Positions 36,640-48,661 of a DNA stretch of 64,000 bases are shown in pieces (the stretch's first letter is position 1; every line of letters begins with the position of its first letter). A program made the position numbers and the translations under genes. Under the pieces are notes generated by a model. That model did no database searches. It was not told the origin of the DNA and saw only the letters and a list, made by a program, of their open reading frames with translations. The stretch covers positions 868,001 through 932,000 of the forward strand of contig JADNRZ010000007.1 in the NCBI GenBank assembly GCA_015501605.1, written 5' to 3'. Source of the DNA: Panaeolus papilionaceus. Lineage: Eukaryota; Basidiomycota; Agaricomycetes; Agaricales.

Positions 36640-39600
36640 TTACTTTCTTGCCAAGTCACTAGCACGAACAGCTCCCTTATGAACACCCAGGAACTGTGGT
36701 TTCCCAGCCAATTGTTCAACCAAATCCTTCACTCCAGCCCACCAGTTGGTCTTGCCCCTTCGGTTCACCATATCTGCATCAGCCAACATTTCTTGCACGG
36801 GCACCCACTTCACATCACTTGATTGGATGGTAATGACCGCTGCAGATTCCGGACCTGCATGTCGAGTTTTATGAGGGGGTTGCTTGGAGAGTATGGCGTT
36901 GTGTTCTTCAAGGAACGCCATGCATCGTAGAGCGAGTCGAACAGCACGAACACGATCGATGGGTGAAGGCACACCTCCTTGAAGAGTGTGTCCTAATGAC
37001 GCAGAGCGAGCATCAAACAACGCTCCACCTTCCTCGATGAACATCTTCGTGATCACAGAGGTCGAGTACACAGACGACGCGTGCTCGTTACTGTCGCCAT
37101 TGGTCAGCAGATTGTTTATGATAAAGTTATTCCAAGTCTCCCTACCGGATAACAAGACGTCCTTCACTTCTCCCAGGAACATCCAAGCTGTATCTTGTCT
37201 TTAAGAAACGTACATCCCGTCGCAGCATATCCAGAGTCATGCCATCCTCTGGTGTATATACCAAACTGGCACCGACCTATCCAAACAATCAGTCTCATAA
37301 CCCTTAATCTCAGTTGATCACCCTTACCGCCAATGCTCCCATTGCAGCAATATATCCGCACTTGCCTCCCTGTGTCTCAACAACAAACACACGGTCACGA
37401 CTGGCACTAGCACTCTGCTTAATCGCATCACAAGCATCAACGAGCGCGTTCAAACTCGTATCGCTTCCCAAACTATACTCCGTCATGGGCACATTGTTAC
37501 TGATCGTAGCTGGCAAATGAACCATAGGGATATGGAAAGCAGGGTAATGTTTGCGGCCCTCGTCCAGGATCAACAACGCATTGAAGGCTTCAAATCCTCC
37601 GATAAGCAGAACTCCGTCAAATTTGAATTGCTGGAATTTCGATGCAACTGCGCCAAGGTCGATGGAAGGCAAAGTACGGTTTGTACCGAGCTCAGAACCT
37701 CCCCGGACCATCCATGCATCCACACCGAGCCATGATAGCTCGTCCACATTGTCATCCAATAGACCTCGGAAACCATTGTGGACTGCAAGTGGCTTGTGGC
37801 CGTTCCTGAGGCAGTACCGCACAGCAGCACGCGTTGCGGCATTCATTCCACCAGCAGGAGCACCCATACTGCGAGTGAAAAGTTTATCAGCATCCTACAA
37901 CTTGAAGTAAGAAGACGTACTGAATCAAACCGATCCTCATCCTCTTTGCGATAGGTAGTGCCTGTTCCTTCTCTGATAATGACGCGGTGGCGTGGAATGC
38001 GTGAAGCATTTCTTGGAATTCGGCGCCTCTCAATTTCAAAGCGGTATCGTAATCCCTCTCTTCAATCGCTTTGCCAACGGCTTTGGTCTAGAAAAGCCCA
38101 TCAACCCCGCAGTTGGTCACAGCAAAGAAAAACTCACCATGGCCACAGCGTCCATCAACGGAACACGCGTAATCTTGTTTTCTTGAACGCCAATCATGTA
38201 TGTGGGGGTACCAGGGGTCGATTCCAGAAGAGCCTCAACGGCCTCAACACCTTGCAGAGTGGGCTAACATTGTACGATGTCAGATCAGGGACTTCAAAAC
38301 AAACTTATCTATGGACCTACCAGAATTCGGTCAAAAGCGCAAGGTCTCCCACCACGCTGCGTATGTCCGAGCGTTGTAACACGGGTATCGAGACCGAGTT
38401 CATTGGCAAGGACGTCCTTGACGTGGTCTGCCTTGATTGGGTTATTTTCGCAATCTTTAGCACCCTCTGCGACAATGACAATAGTCTTTCTCTTTCCTAT
38501 GGCGCGGTGCTGAACAGTAATGCATGAGTGTCAGTATCCTTATATGCATTATTAGAACATACGCGTCTGATCTCTGAAATCAGGTCTTTATCCCATGCGA
38601 GGTTGGGCGGTGGTCTCTCCGGGATGAAGATGAAGTCGGCACCTCCGCTGGATTTTAACATCAGCATTGACTCATAACTGATTCCTGGGTACCACTTACG
38701 CCACGCCAGCGAGTAGAGCAAGCCAACCGCAATCCCTGCCCATGACTTCGAGGACGAATGCACGAGAGTGGCTGTATGCCGTTGAGTTGATGTTATCAAT
38801 AGCCTCGCAAATGCGTTGCAGTGCCGTTGGTGCACCAATGGTCAGATCTGTCAAGGACATGTCATTGTCGATGGATCCCACAAGTCCAACAAGTCGGAGA
38901 TGAGAATGCTTGTTGACTTGTTCCTGGGTTATGAGATCTATGAGACGGATTAGCGCTGACAGACCAGTCGCAACAAAACACTAAGCATACTTCTCGCGTG
39001 GAGATCAGCAATAAGACTGGGCCATTCTGAGCGGAAGATATCTGCACCGGTAAGTGAACCGTCACCACCACAGACAACAAGGGCGTCGATTCCCTCCTTG
39101 ATTAGATTATATGCTGCCGCGGAGCGTCCCTCGGCAGTCCTAAAGGACTTGGATCGCGCAGTACCAATCAAAGTACCACCCTGCACATCCGTTCAACGTA
39201 GAAATTGATTTATCTATCAATATTCCCAATTTACAGAATGAACTCACCTCAGAGAACCAGCCGCGTACGTCATCCCATCCGACACGAACGATGTACCTGC
39301 CCTTGAGCGTCCTTCCCCCTACAACCTCACTAGTTCCATCCTTTAGAAGGTCACCATCGCCAAAGCGGAGATTGTGGAGAAGGTTCTTGTCCGGCGGCTG
39401 TTGTTGAATCGCGAGTTGCTTGTCCGTTTTTATTTCCTCTGTGTATTTCGCTTTCACTGATTGCTCCACCTGTTGGACTTGCTGCAGCGTCGCGGCGTCT
39501 ACTTCTTGCTCCTCGCGTTCCGCCTGCTCCGTATTTCCGCGCACGAGTCCTTCGTAACCCTCGCGAACAATCCACATCTCGCAACCCCTGTGCGCATCGT

Positions 39601-39749
39601 AAGATTCGTTCAAGTGGAACAGAGAGCAGGGGCGGAAATACGACCGCGGGCATTCACACATACCTCAGGATTCCGCATTTGACGATGGAGCGCACAGCGG
39701 CGTTCATGCCTGCGCTGTCTCCTCCCGACGTAAGAATACCGATCTTCAT
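36640..39749 (-). CDS. PFK1: 6-phosphofructokinase (fungal long form)
   Basis: Eleven exons: 39749-39664, 39587-39248, 39180-38991, 38937-38700, 38647-38563, 38509-38321, 38263-38138, 38087-37921, 37868-37328, 37276-37146, 37090-36640; about 847 residues. It phosphorylates fructose-6-phosphate with ATP, the committed step of glycolysis. The N-terminal catalytic half has [56 protein letters not shown] (catalytic Asp), [23 protein letters not shown] and [17 protein letters not shown]. The C-terminal half repeats the fold ([70 protein letters not shown]) and is the allosteric half. An insert of about 60 charged residues (EREEQEV...[10 protein letters not shown]) sits after the first 35 residues, as is usual in fungal PFKs. 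Exon boundaries are phase-consistent throughout. Confidence 0.97.
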
Positions 39750-41888
39750 CGTTTCGTGTTTTGTATGTTAGGGCGTTTCTGGGTATTTCGTAGCTTGTCG
39801 ATATGTTGCAAGACGTCGTCGATCTATGACGCTTGATTTGGTGATGTGCTGCTGCCGTATGTAGATAACCCCGATGTAGGCTTACCGCACCACGATCAGA
39901 GACAAGATCGCAAATGGCAATAGTCAAGCTTTCAATAGGTCGAAGCTTGCGGGTGGTTGTGTATACACAAAAAGAATCAAAGTGAGGATATTGTGATGGA
40001 AGCAAAAAGAAAAGGAGGATGAACGCGTAATTGCAGGGTCGTCGGATTTGAAAACCGTATCAGATAGGCGTTACCAAAAAGGAGGGTATGTTGTGTGTGG
40101 TGTCATCAAGACGGACGGTCGTTGTGTATTGTCGAGGATCACACGTTTGTTATCTAGAAGGTGGAATTCCTACCAACCTGCTATTTGAACTTGACTTGAC
40201 CTGGCCTTAATGCCGCCCCATTCCAAGCGCGTCGAGTCTACCCGAAGCAGTCACAACGGTCTTCGGATTATGACGCCGATTTTTTATCTCCTAGCCTAGT
40301 GTTTGCGTTCTGGATGTCAAGAACGTCGTAAAAGTGCCGCACACCGACTACTAGCCTCATGGGGCATCATGTCACGTTCAACCTCTCCTATTCGTATGAC
40401 TAGGACCTACTCAACTTCAACCTAAATAGGACACGCGTTTGCACGAGCATACTAGTCCCATTCCGTTAATCGCCACTGGCACGTACATTTTATGAGGGGG
40501 GATAGATCGGCTCATAATACCACTTGCAAACGTTTGCAGATCTTAATGCGGGGGGCAGTAGAATGGAATCCAGGATATCGCCTGAGGGGTTCTCCTCGTC
40601 TATTTAAACCCTCAAGAATTTCAGACGTGGGATCATAGACGGACCATCTGAACGTCGAGAGCCCAGCAAGGTTTGCCTGGTTGAACAAGCCAAAAATAAA
40701 TTAGAAACGAAGTCTATCAAAAAGAAAATTCCATGAGGAGTCATGCGATGTATGTATGTATGTATCTGTGTATAATGCAGGTATAAGGCAAGGGAAGCAA
40801 GGGAGGAGGATATATCTAAATGAAATAGTGTACAAAATCCGAGAGGTGTCGTTGCGCTCAGGCAACTCAGGGTGAAATGTGAAAATGCAAGAAAAGGAAA
40901 TCCAGACAAAGTTCAATGCTAGAAGTACAGACCCTGCTGTAATACAAGGTATAATGATAATAGGGGCCTTGATCATGGAAGGTGTGAGCAGGGGATTAGG
41001 GCATGTGAAAGGTTTAAGCTGCTAGATATGCTACAGAGGTCATAAAATGGTCCCATGCAAAATAAAACAAGCAAAGCAGCCAACAGAAGTCCCAAAGGCC
41101 GCTCATCTGAAGCGTGGAAGAACAGTGAAGGGAGTGGTGAAGTTAAAGAGGAGTAGGAAGAGAATTTGAAACGGCGACATAGAAACGCCCAAAAAGGCGC
41201 GTGAAATGAAGAAAGTGAATGGACCATCATTCACAGCAAGGCCAATCCTCGGAACACTGTGATTTTGATCTGAGGCCAAGTTGGGAAGGGGTGGTTGTGC
41301 AGGTGAGGTGAGCCGGGTAGAGATGACGAGCAATGACTGGCCATGTTTCCCATTCAGGAAAATGCCCATCATCGATGCAAGCGTTTCCTCGATGGAGGTT
41401 TAGAGGAAATACTGTCAACCATTGTTCCTTCCGGCGCGTCGTGAGATGAGATGCAGTCGTGATGTAGTGAATCTGGTTGCTTGATGTGCGAATATAGACA
41501 GTCACTCTTGCCTCTCCCCTCCATCTAAGTGAGTAACATCGTCCCCCACGTCGACTTGGTTCAACATGTCTCGCTCTCGTCCCCCAGACTCCTTCATAAA
41601 CCCTGTCGATCACACCGCCACCCCTGAACCCATATGCAACCGATATCTTCCTCACCGGCAGGATCCAATCCGGATATAGCCAGCCAGCACGCGACGACCA
41701 GCAGGCTGCGCATCCACCTTTCCTCTGCACAAGAAGGCGAATGTCACTCTATACTCCCCACCACGTCTCACCCCTCTCTTAACCCAGTTTCTTTATTCCC
41801 CATCTCTCGATCTCTAGCCATGCCTTCTCTCTGCAAATTCACAACGTAAAACCCACCAGCCACACCCCCGAGAACACCATCCACAATC
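39750..41888. other. 2.1-kb intergenic, PFK promoter side
   Basis: Upstream of PFK and downstream of the F-box gene. A minus-strand frame of 167 codons at 41227-41730 shows no domain and may be 3' UTR of the F-box gene or chance. A short ATGT tetranucleotide run is at about 40744-40766. Several CT/GA-rich tracts near 39.9-40.1 kb fit promoter sequence. Confidence 0.4.
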
Positions 41889-43580
41889 TCATCGACTGGC
41901 ACAAGGTTTGCGTCTGAAAAATAATCCAGCGCGAGATCTTGCACCAGAGGGCCCGACAGTATGAGAACGCTTCTGAACACGCTGGATAACTGCCAGCTTA
42001 AACGTGGATCCCTCAATCTCCTTCAGCCCCTCCAAATCTCTGTGTCCATCGGGCAATCTCAACTTCAGCAACGACTCTCTCTCCGACGTCAAAGGTGCAA
42101 GGTTGGAACGAGATTGAATCATGCGGGTCAAAATTCCAGACGAGCTGGCAATGGGTGTTTCGAGATTGAAGTCTCGCAAGATCGGGCAGAATACGGACCG
42201 GAAGTCGTGTTGGTCCTTGTCTCCATGGGGGATTGTCAACGAGGCAAACAGCTTGTCGCCCACTAAAGGACCTTCAACAGACAGCTTGACAAGCGATCCG
42301 CTCACGATGCGCAAGCATGCTAGGACAGCGTCCTCGTTAGCATATGCATTAATTGACAAGGCGCTAATTGCACACCCAGATCTTTCTATCAGCGATAGCA
42401 AAGGTGTGGGATCCCACAAATCAATGGGTGCAGCAGAGGTCCCGTGATTAGGTGCCTCCCCATTCAAATTCTGGTTGTGGTGGAGCGAGGGATGGGAAAC
42501 AGAGTACATTTGTGAGTGTTGGAGATAAGGATGAGCACCGAAAGCACCGAACGGCGCAGCATGAGTGTACCTATCATTGACGCCACCATCAGTGTAGATC
42601 CGAACTTCCTTGAGGGCGGGTAAGATAAGGTGGTCAAGCATGGGCAGAAGGTCATGAGGGATGTTGAGCGAGGCGAGTTTGGAGAGGAAAAGTGGAGAGT
42701 CTGGAGTTTGGCCTGGAGAAAGCGGGCGGGTGATACGGATATGCTCTAGGTTGGTGCAACGATGGAGAAGCTGAACATAATCAACAGTTCCGTGGTCCAT
42801 GGAAAGGGAAAGGCGTGTAAGCTGGTGCAGTGGCAGCTCTAACAGCATGTCTGTATCAGCTAGGTCATCAATCCAGGTGAGTTCTCGTAGCTTTGGTGCA
42901 GTCGCCAGGAGACGGGTAATTTGGGAGGTGTTGATGTTGCTAACATCTCTCGCGTGGAATTCAAAAGTTGCCAGCTCAGGCACGGCAGCTTCTGCGAGGT
43001 CGAGATGGTACATGGGTGGACAGAAGAGGTGTCTGAAGTTGAACCTGACGTGCTTCCAGCGCATGGAATAGCTACACAACACATCCAGTATCTCCTGCTG
43101 TGGTCTCTCGTCGAAATCGATAGACAGCGAGATGGACAGCGGTCGTGTACCAGACCTTGAAAGCCATGCTTCCGTCAGGGGTATATCCTCCACTGGGTCC
43201 TTGTAATCAATGTGTATGGCCGACCAGAGATCCGGTGTATGAAAGGCAACATCACGCCAGTGTGAGCAGACCTGGGTCAATGATAGTGGGGCCTGGACGC
43301 TTGAGGGTGCTGGAAATTGCTCTGAGGGTATGCAATGGATAAAAATTTGCGAGAGAATCTCTGTCGGCAGATTGGCTATGAAGCTCGGTGGGTTTGCAAC
43401 AGGTTGGGGTGCGAGAGCAGCGCTAGGGTCGGCTAACCCCAAACGAACTGCTAGGTCATGGAAATTGAGGTCTAGAAAGCTGTCTGCCGGTGACTTTGAG
43501 TAAGATGATGATGGAGGAGTACGTCCGTGGTATTCACGACGTCTGTATACCATAGTATTTAATAAAAACGACAATGACAA
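41889..43580 (-). CDS. F-box domain protein
   Basis: Single open frame of 563 codons without obvious introns. A second in-frame ATG at 43553 (M-V-Y-R-R-R) may be the real start. The F-box lies near residues 65-120: LPTEILSQIFIHCIP, PLSLTQVCSHWRDVAFHTPDLWSAIHI. Downstream are irregular leucine-rich repeats (LATAPKLRELTWIDDL; LPLHQLTRLSLSMDH; CTNLEHIRI; LPALKEVRI). This is the common agaricomycete architecture of substrate receptors for SCF ubiquitin ligases; the target is unknown. The C-terminal 35 residues (Arg/Ser-rich) are overlapped by another open frame (41768-42016) with a more globular appearance, so the true 3' end could differ. Confidence 0.8.
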   Translation of the reverse strand: MSLSFLLNTMVYRRREYHGRTPPSSSYSKSPADSFLDLNFHDLAVRLGLADPSAALAPQPVANPPSFIANLPTEILSQIFIHCIPSEQFPAPSSVQAPLSLTQVCSHWRDVAFHTPDLWSAIHIDYKDPVEDIPLTEAWLSRSGTRPLSISLSIDFDERPQQEILDVLCSYSMRWKHVRFNFRHLFCPPMYHLDLAEAAVPELATFEFHARDVSNINTSQITRLLATAPKLRELTWIDDLADTDMLLELPLHQLTRLSLSMDHGTVDYVQLLHRCTNLEHIRITRPLSPGQTPDSPLFLSKLASLNIPHDLLPMLDHLILPALKEVRIYTDGGVNDRYTHAAPFGAFGAHPYLQHSQMYSVSHPSLHHNQNLNGEAPNHGTSAAPIDLWDPTPLLSLIERSGCAISALSINAYANEDAVLACLRIVSGSLVKLSVEGPLVGDKLFASLTIPHGDKDQHDFRSVFCPILRDFNLETPIASSSGILTRMIQSRSNLAPLTSERESLLKLRLPDGHRDLEGLKEIEGSTFKLAVIQRVQKRSHTVGPSGARSRAGLFFRRKPCASR

Positions 43581-44227
43581 TGAAAATCAAGGGACTGGTT
43601 GGATGGATGTGGTCAAGTCAAGGGGCAAGTAACACCAAAATGTAACTATCCCTATTTTATTATCAATAGTCACGTGAACAGCCATCCTAGCCTCATCAGT
43701 TGTCAAACTTGATCTCGAGTCTAAAGCTCTCCCACATCACTTCAATTTTGTACATATAACGACATGACAAACATGTGTTCGAGAAAAAAATATTATTTCG
43801 ATCTCTCATTCTGGTAGGTGGAGTTAAGACCTAGATCCCAAGGCCCCACGAAAAAAGGTTCGAAAATACACTTGCTCTCTAGATAGCCGGAGGATCCAGC
43901 ACTCTTTATGGTCCCTTTTAACCATGCCAATCAATCTCTCACCGATGTTTGACGTCTTCTCCGTCCAATCGAAGCCATTCAAAGGCAAGACCCCTGAAAT
44001 GAAAGGTTGTACTTTATTTACCTTCTATGGGCCGGTCATGGAATTCTTCCAATAATAGACTCCACGAGAAATTTCTCAGTCATCATCATTCGCCGAAACG
44101 CTACAACACTACCGGTGGCCGACCCATAATGCAGTCGTTTACGTGGTACTATCTAGCTGGTTCTTGTACTGACCATATGTAGACTCTCGGCCCGCTGTTG
44201 CAGTAGTGCCAGCGATGATGAATGGTG
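43581..44227. other. intergenic, no gene seen
   Basis: Upstream of the F-box gene and downstream of the LRR gene. AT-rich; no ORF or RNA feature recognised. Confidence 0.5.
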
Positions 44228-45924
44228 TTATTGATACGATGTTCTAGCCGCGATCTGACGACGCTCCGCACCACTGGCGCACTTCCGTCCAAAATCAAGG
44301 AAACCAAATAACTTGTCGAATATATCCTGCGACGTGCGGGTGGCGAGGATATTCGTGTCGTAAGGCTCAATTTTGCTGAGGTTCGGGAAGCGATCATACA
44401 ACGTCTCCACAAGCGTAGGCGTCACTTGATTGGCGAGATTCTGCGCCATACCCCAGAATCCAGCTTTGTAGTCACCCAGACATATCGACACGAGGCATAC
44501 CGATAGCTTCTTCAATGACCCATTACTGAAAGAGAACTCCTCGCAATTCAGAGGAAGCTGCAAGTCTTGGAGTGGCATGCGGAGCTCTTGCAGGGCGGGT
44601 GCGTCTCTTCCCAGCAAGAGCAGTAATCCCAACGTGGGATAAACTTCCTGCGCGCACTTGCTGGGTAGTGAAAGTCTCTTCAGTGCTGGAAAACCGTGTA
44701 CCAGCCGTGTTATGGTTTGGTCCGATAACTCGGGGACAATATACTTGTTACCAGACACGCTAAGTCTTCGAGTGATTCTCTACACTTCATATAGAACATC
44801 ATCGAAAAAGCATCCACACCTAATCCCAAGTCGACATCTGCATCCCTTATTTCCAGCGTCAGTCTGGATAGACAGAGAAGCCGGTCAACTTTGCCAAGAA
44901 GTATTGTAGCGCTCCATATCTTGAAATTCGACCCGGTTTCCTTGATTGCGAGGGTTTTCAAAGTGCCGCAGTCCACATAGTTGAGAATACGAGACGCAAT
45001 TTCTGGGCCGGAAATGCGAAGGGTAGTGAGCTTAAGTAGCTGCTCTGCATTTGGAGCTTTGAGGGTCAGATCTACTGGTGGACCTTCGGAAAGGCCGAGG
45101 GAGAGGTGTTGCATATTTGGAAGGTGTGCATGGAGGTTCGCAAACCAAGACCAGTCCAGATACTCATTTTCCAGGTCCAGTGTCTGCAAGCTATGCAAGT
45201 TTTGTATGCCATGTAAAATATGAGCCGAGCGCTCAACTCGTCGAGCTTTCAGAACCTGAATAGACGAAGCAAACTGGCTCACATAGCACAGAAGGGTGGT
45301 GACAAATGACTTGTTGTGTACGGCGTTGAATTCCAGGGTATGCAAGTTGTTGGAAATGACGGGCATACGTGTCCGTCCATCAAAGTCCTTATTAATTTTA
45401 GGTAAGTGGAGCTCTTTAAGCGCTGGTAACAAGGCCTGATAAGGTCGAAGGCGCGATAGAAACTCGGCGACGTAAGGGGAGATCTGTCTATTTAGTGGAT
45501 CCCTTTCCAATGTTGTCAAACACCGAACTCGAATGGCATAACGATCGAAAATGTCCCAGTCATCGACGTTAGTTGGCCGTAGGACCTAATATAACCTCTC
45601 AGCAGGACTTACAGAGAGAGAGAAAAGTGTCGATTGACGTACGAATTCATTGTCTTCAAGTGCGACACACGGATGCAGAGCGAATAGGGGCACCAGTGAT
45701 GGTAATGTATGCCATAGCGCGTCCAGTGCAGGGTCTTTCATGGCTCTGAATGCCAGTGCAGCATTCCTTAGACGATCTCTGTAGCTGTTGCTTTTATCGG
45801 TGCGGTCCTCTTTACTACATCGTATGATTTGACAAATAACGCGCAAAACGTCTTCATTCAGAGTTACGCGACTTGATGGCACGGCAAATGACGATGGTGC
45901 TGATGAGGTGTCCAGGGAGGTCAT
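44228..45924 (-). CDS. LRR/F-box-like protein with apparent frameshift
   Basis: Exon 1 is 45924-45643. Exon 2 starts at 45585 (57-nt intron) and is open to about 44761 in one frame. Coding character then continues to 44228 in another frame. The N-terminus (LNEDVLRVICQII...RNAALAFRAMKDPALDALWHTL) is the degenerate F-box of agaricomycete LRR proteins. The rest is a chain of LRR-like units (LPALKELHLPKI, NLHSLQTLDLENEY, LPNMQHLSLGL, LLKLTTLRISG, LSRLTLEIRD, FPALKRLSLPS, APALQELRMPL). At the frame change the text reads ESLEDL, then SVSGNKYIVPELSDQ. One missing base at the TTAGC around 44760 would restore a single protein of about 560 residues. A 38-nt intron with a weak donor (GTTCTA) would also restore phase but would remove an LRR. 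It may be a recent pseudogene or an assembly error. Confidence 0.65.
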
Positions 45925-46148
45925 GAGAAATTAGGGGAGTGCCAAAAGTTAGGCTGACTAAATGGTAAGAGAGAGAGAGAGAGCAAAAGGAGGCGGTGGT
46001 GAGGCAGAAATGCAGGGTCTCCAGCTTCACACGTCGGTGTTGGGGTCATTGACATTGATCGAGCCATTGCCGAGGCTAATCTGCACATATGTATGGTCTC
46101 TTTGTCGTTACCACTAACTAATCTTTGAAAACACAACGGACACTCTGT

Positions 46149-48034
46149 TTAACTTGACCTGGTAAAGCTTACCCCAGACGAAGGATAAACAAGGACATCA
46201 CCACTCCAATAAAGCAGGTCCAAAGGCGCATCGCGGCTGTGGATTCCGGGATCGAAGAAGGTCCAATAATCCCAGCAACTCGAATTGCTCCCATCTCCTC
46301 CTAGTGCTAGCCTATTCGAAGACACAGACAGCACTTTGTGAGCTCGAATCGATTGCGAACCGCATTGCACTTACCTGAACTCGCCCAATCTCCCCGTGCT
46401 CCACATCGGGAAGGGCACAATTGTCGCTCCGGGACCCCAGATTAGCTCAGTAAGGAACTTCACCACATCTATTCCTCCGATGACCAGTTGACCCAGATAC
46501 AGCGCCTCCCCGTGGTTGATAACCTTAGCCGTGTCAGTGCCCCTCTTCCAAGTGCCGACGAAGCGTTTGACCAATTCAGCTTCCTGTAAGGCGCGGAATG
46601 TTGGCTGTAATGTAGCAACGAGATCGAGTACGAGGTTGTGCGCAGCACGAGATGGTCCAGTAAAAAGAAGGATAATGCCATACGAATAATCTGGGACTAG
46701 GTCGAAGTCCGCATGGTAAGTCCCCACGTCACCACCTTTTCCGTAGACGAGCGTCTCTGCGACCTTGCTGATCTCCCAAGGGGCGCCGACGCCCTGATCT
46801 CCAGAAGGCCATACATGTAGCGGACGCAACCACTCCCTCATGACGCGCTGCGGTAACAACTTTCCCTTCGCTTTGGGATCGAGAAGGTTTTGCATGAGCA
46901 CCTCGAGATCCGCCGTTGAGCTGTACTGAGCCCCTGCTGCAGCCTCGGCGTTATCGAATGGCCAATCAGCGACATTTGGCAGCACTGAAGGTACAGCGAC
47001 CCGTTTGCGAATTTTGGCGTCATTTGGCACTTCGAAAAAGCTGCCCGTAAATCCCAGTGGACCAAATATGTCCTTTGTGATAAGATCCCCGTATAGTGAC
47101 GGCTCAGCGTGGGGTCGGGGGCTCGCCCTTTGGTTGGCGACTACATTTAAGAGACCCAAGATATCGACACCGGTGTTGGAGTATATTGGAAAGTTGTAGG
47201 TCTTCTGGGATAGAGGGTACGACGCGACAGCATCCATGACTCGTTGGAAAGTTTTTGGAGGCCCACGCTCGTTGAGGTCCCAGGGTGTTTCTGTTGGCCA
47301 GACGGTCAGGTTCGTTTGAGGTGGCCAGTCCCGTCCAAGGCCAGACATATGACTGGCAAGTTCGCGAATCGTAATGTGTGGCTCTTCGTCGTCGATGCCG
47401 GTGCCACCAGTGCGCCTGTTTGCCCATCCATAGGAAGGAGGGTTGAATTCTGGGAAATATTTGTGCACAGGATCATCCCTGTGGCAGGTATACCATCAGG
47501 ATCACATATAAGGATCGAAATCATTCGAGGCTCAACCCAAGATCACCTACAATGAAAGTGCACCCCTCTCTCGTAGCATCAAGGTCTCAAGTACTGTAAA
47601 CATCTTCGAAGTACTTCCAATCCGATATATGCTGTTACGATCGGGCACAGTGCTGTTCGTTTCATTCGCCTGAAGAGTGCCGTACCCTTTCTCAAACAGA
47701 ACGCCTCCGGGACCGACAATGGCGAGCACCATGCTATCGATACCTGGCTGTGACGCAGCTGCTGAGGCCATTTGACTGACTGTCGAGAGAGCGGCTCTCA
47801 TTTGGCTGCTCTTCAGGTCGACAGGGAAGTGCTCGAAAATTTTTGGTGAAGGTGGGGGGCATTTTAAGGGAGTACCTGAAGAGGGAAACGTGGGCTGCTG
47901 TGGGGTAAGTGAGCAGCGGCGAGTCAATATCTGCCGCACGCTCAATCAGATTCAATGCTTACCTGCCTCCTGACCTGAAATCCACCACAGTGTAACGAAG
48001 CAAGTAAGCCGATCAAAAGTAGCCTGTGAGCCAT
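46149..48034 (-). CDS. secreted beta-lactamase-fold serine hydrolase, copy A
   Basis: Exons 48034-47963, 47897-47551, 47478-46375, 46311-46149; about 561 residues. An N-terminal signal peptide (MAHRLLLIGLLASLHC) is followed by the class C beta-lactamase/LACTB fold: VGPGGVLFEKGYG, then the SxxK nucleophile Ser119-x-x-Lys122 in YRIGSTSKMFT, DDPVHKYFPEF, ITIRELASHMSGLG, and the second catalytic motif Y-S-N in PIYSNTGVDILG. ITKDIFGPLGFTGSFF and a YGKGGDVGTYH motif in the third-box position follow. The C-terminal extension (RLALGGDGSNSS...LDLLYWSGDVLVYP) is shared with copy B. These enzymes act on esters, amides or D-amino-acid peptides; the substrate is unknown. Copy B lies 627 bp upstream in the same orientation, with the same intron set apart from two extra introns in B. 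Confidence 0.9.
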
Positions 48035-48661
48035 CTTGCTTCGAGGTATAAATCCCTCTATGTACGTTCACCTTTTATACCATTGTCGATTGCAGCGGCA
48101 CATCACTTGAGCCTTCTGGAAATCCCCATTCCTCTGAGCAGTCCATGAGTGACGTCCTCCGGAGACCAAGGCATCAGGGTTATTCGCCTTGTCCAAGTTA
48201 ATGAAGTGACGGGATGCCATGTGCGATCTGCACACCCGAACTACCTTCCAACGCACTTGCCGTCGAGCTGTCATATGGTGCAAGTTCTTCTTCGCCCTGA
48301 AGCAGTCGTTATTTATACTCAAGCCGTCCCGGCACATAAGAATATATGACCTGTTTACAGATAGCTTCCGGTCATTATTCAGATCTATAATTTTCATTCG
48401 ATGGGTGTCTCCCAGTGACATACTTCTACGTAGTGAGAGTCATCTGGGGTCAATCGTGCGGCTTTACTAGGACATCGTTCGGCGTAGGGTTCCGCAGCGG
48501 GACGATACTATATCTACTCGGCGGATATCTAGGCATCGAATCAACAATGTGGCATATTTCTATACTATCTAGTTATGATATTGATGGGCGGCGATGCCAA
48601 TGTGCAGTGCAAATAAATTAGTATATCGATATAAGTTAACATTATCAAAAATAGACCCGCT
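48035..48661. other. spacer between the tandem hydrolases
   Basis: 627 bp holding the 3' end of copy B and the promoter of copy A. No other gene is seen. Confidence 0.5.
48071..48079 (-). promoter_or_regulatory. TATA box of hydrolase copy A
   Basis: TATAAAAGG on the minus strand, 37-45 nt before the ATG at 48034. The position suggests a very short 5' UTR or a start slightly downstream. Copy B has a similar element at the same distance. Confidence 0.55.

Noticed and set aside
37992..38527. 189-codon + strand frame
   Set aside because: It is antisense to well-supported phosphofructokinase exons and crosses its introns.
40744..40766. ATGT tetranucleotide run as a functional element
   Set aside because: Only about five units in non-coding DNA; an ordinary microsatellite.
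41227..41730. 167-codon minus-strand frame as a separate gene
   Set aside because: Composition looks like a chance frame (many Trp, Arg, Cys, His), no domain, no splice partners, and it lies directly downstream of the F-box gene where a 3' UTR is expected.
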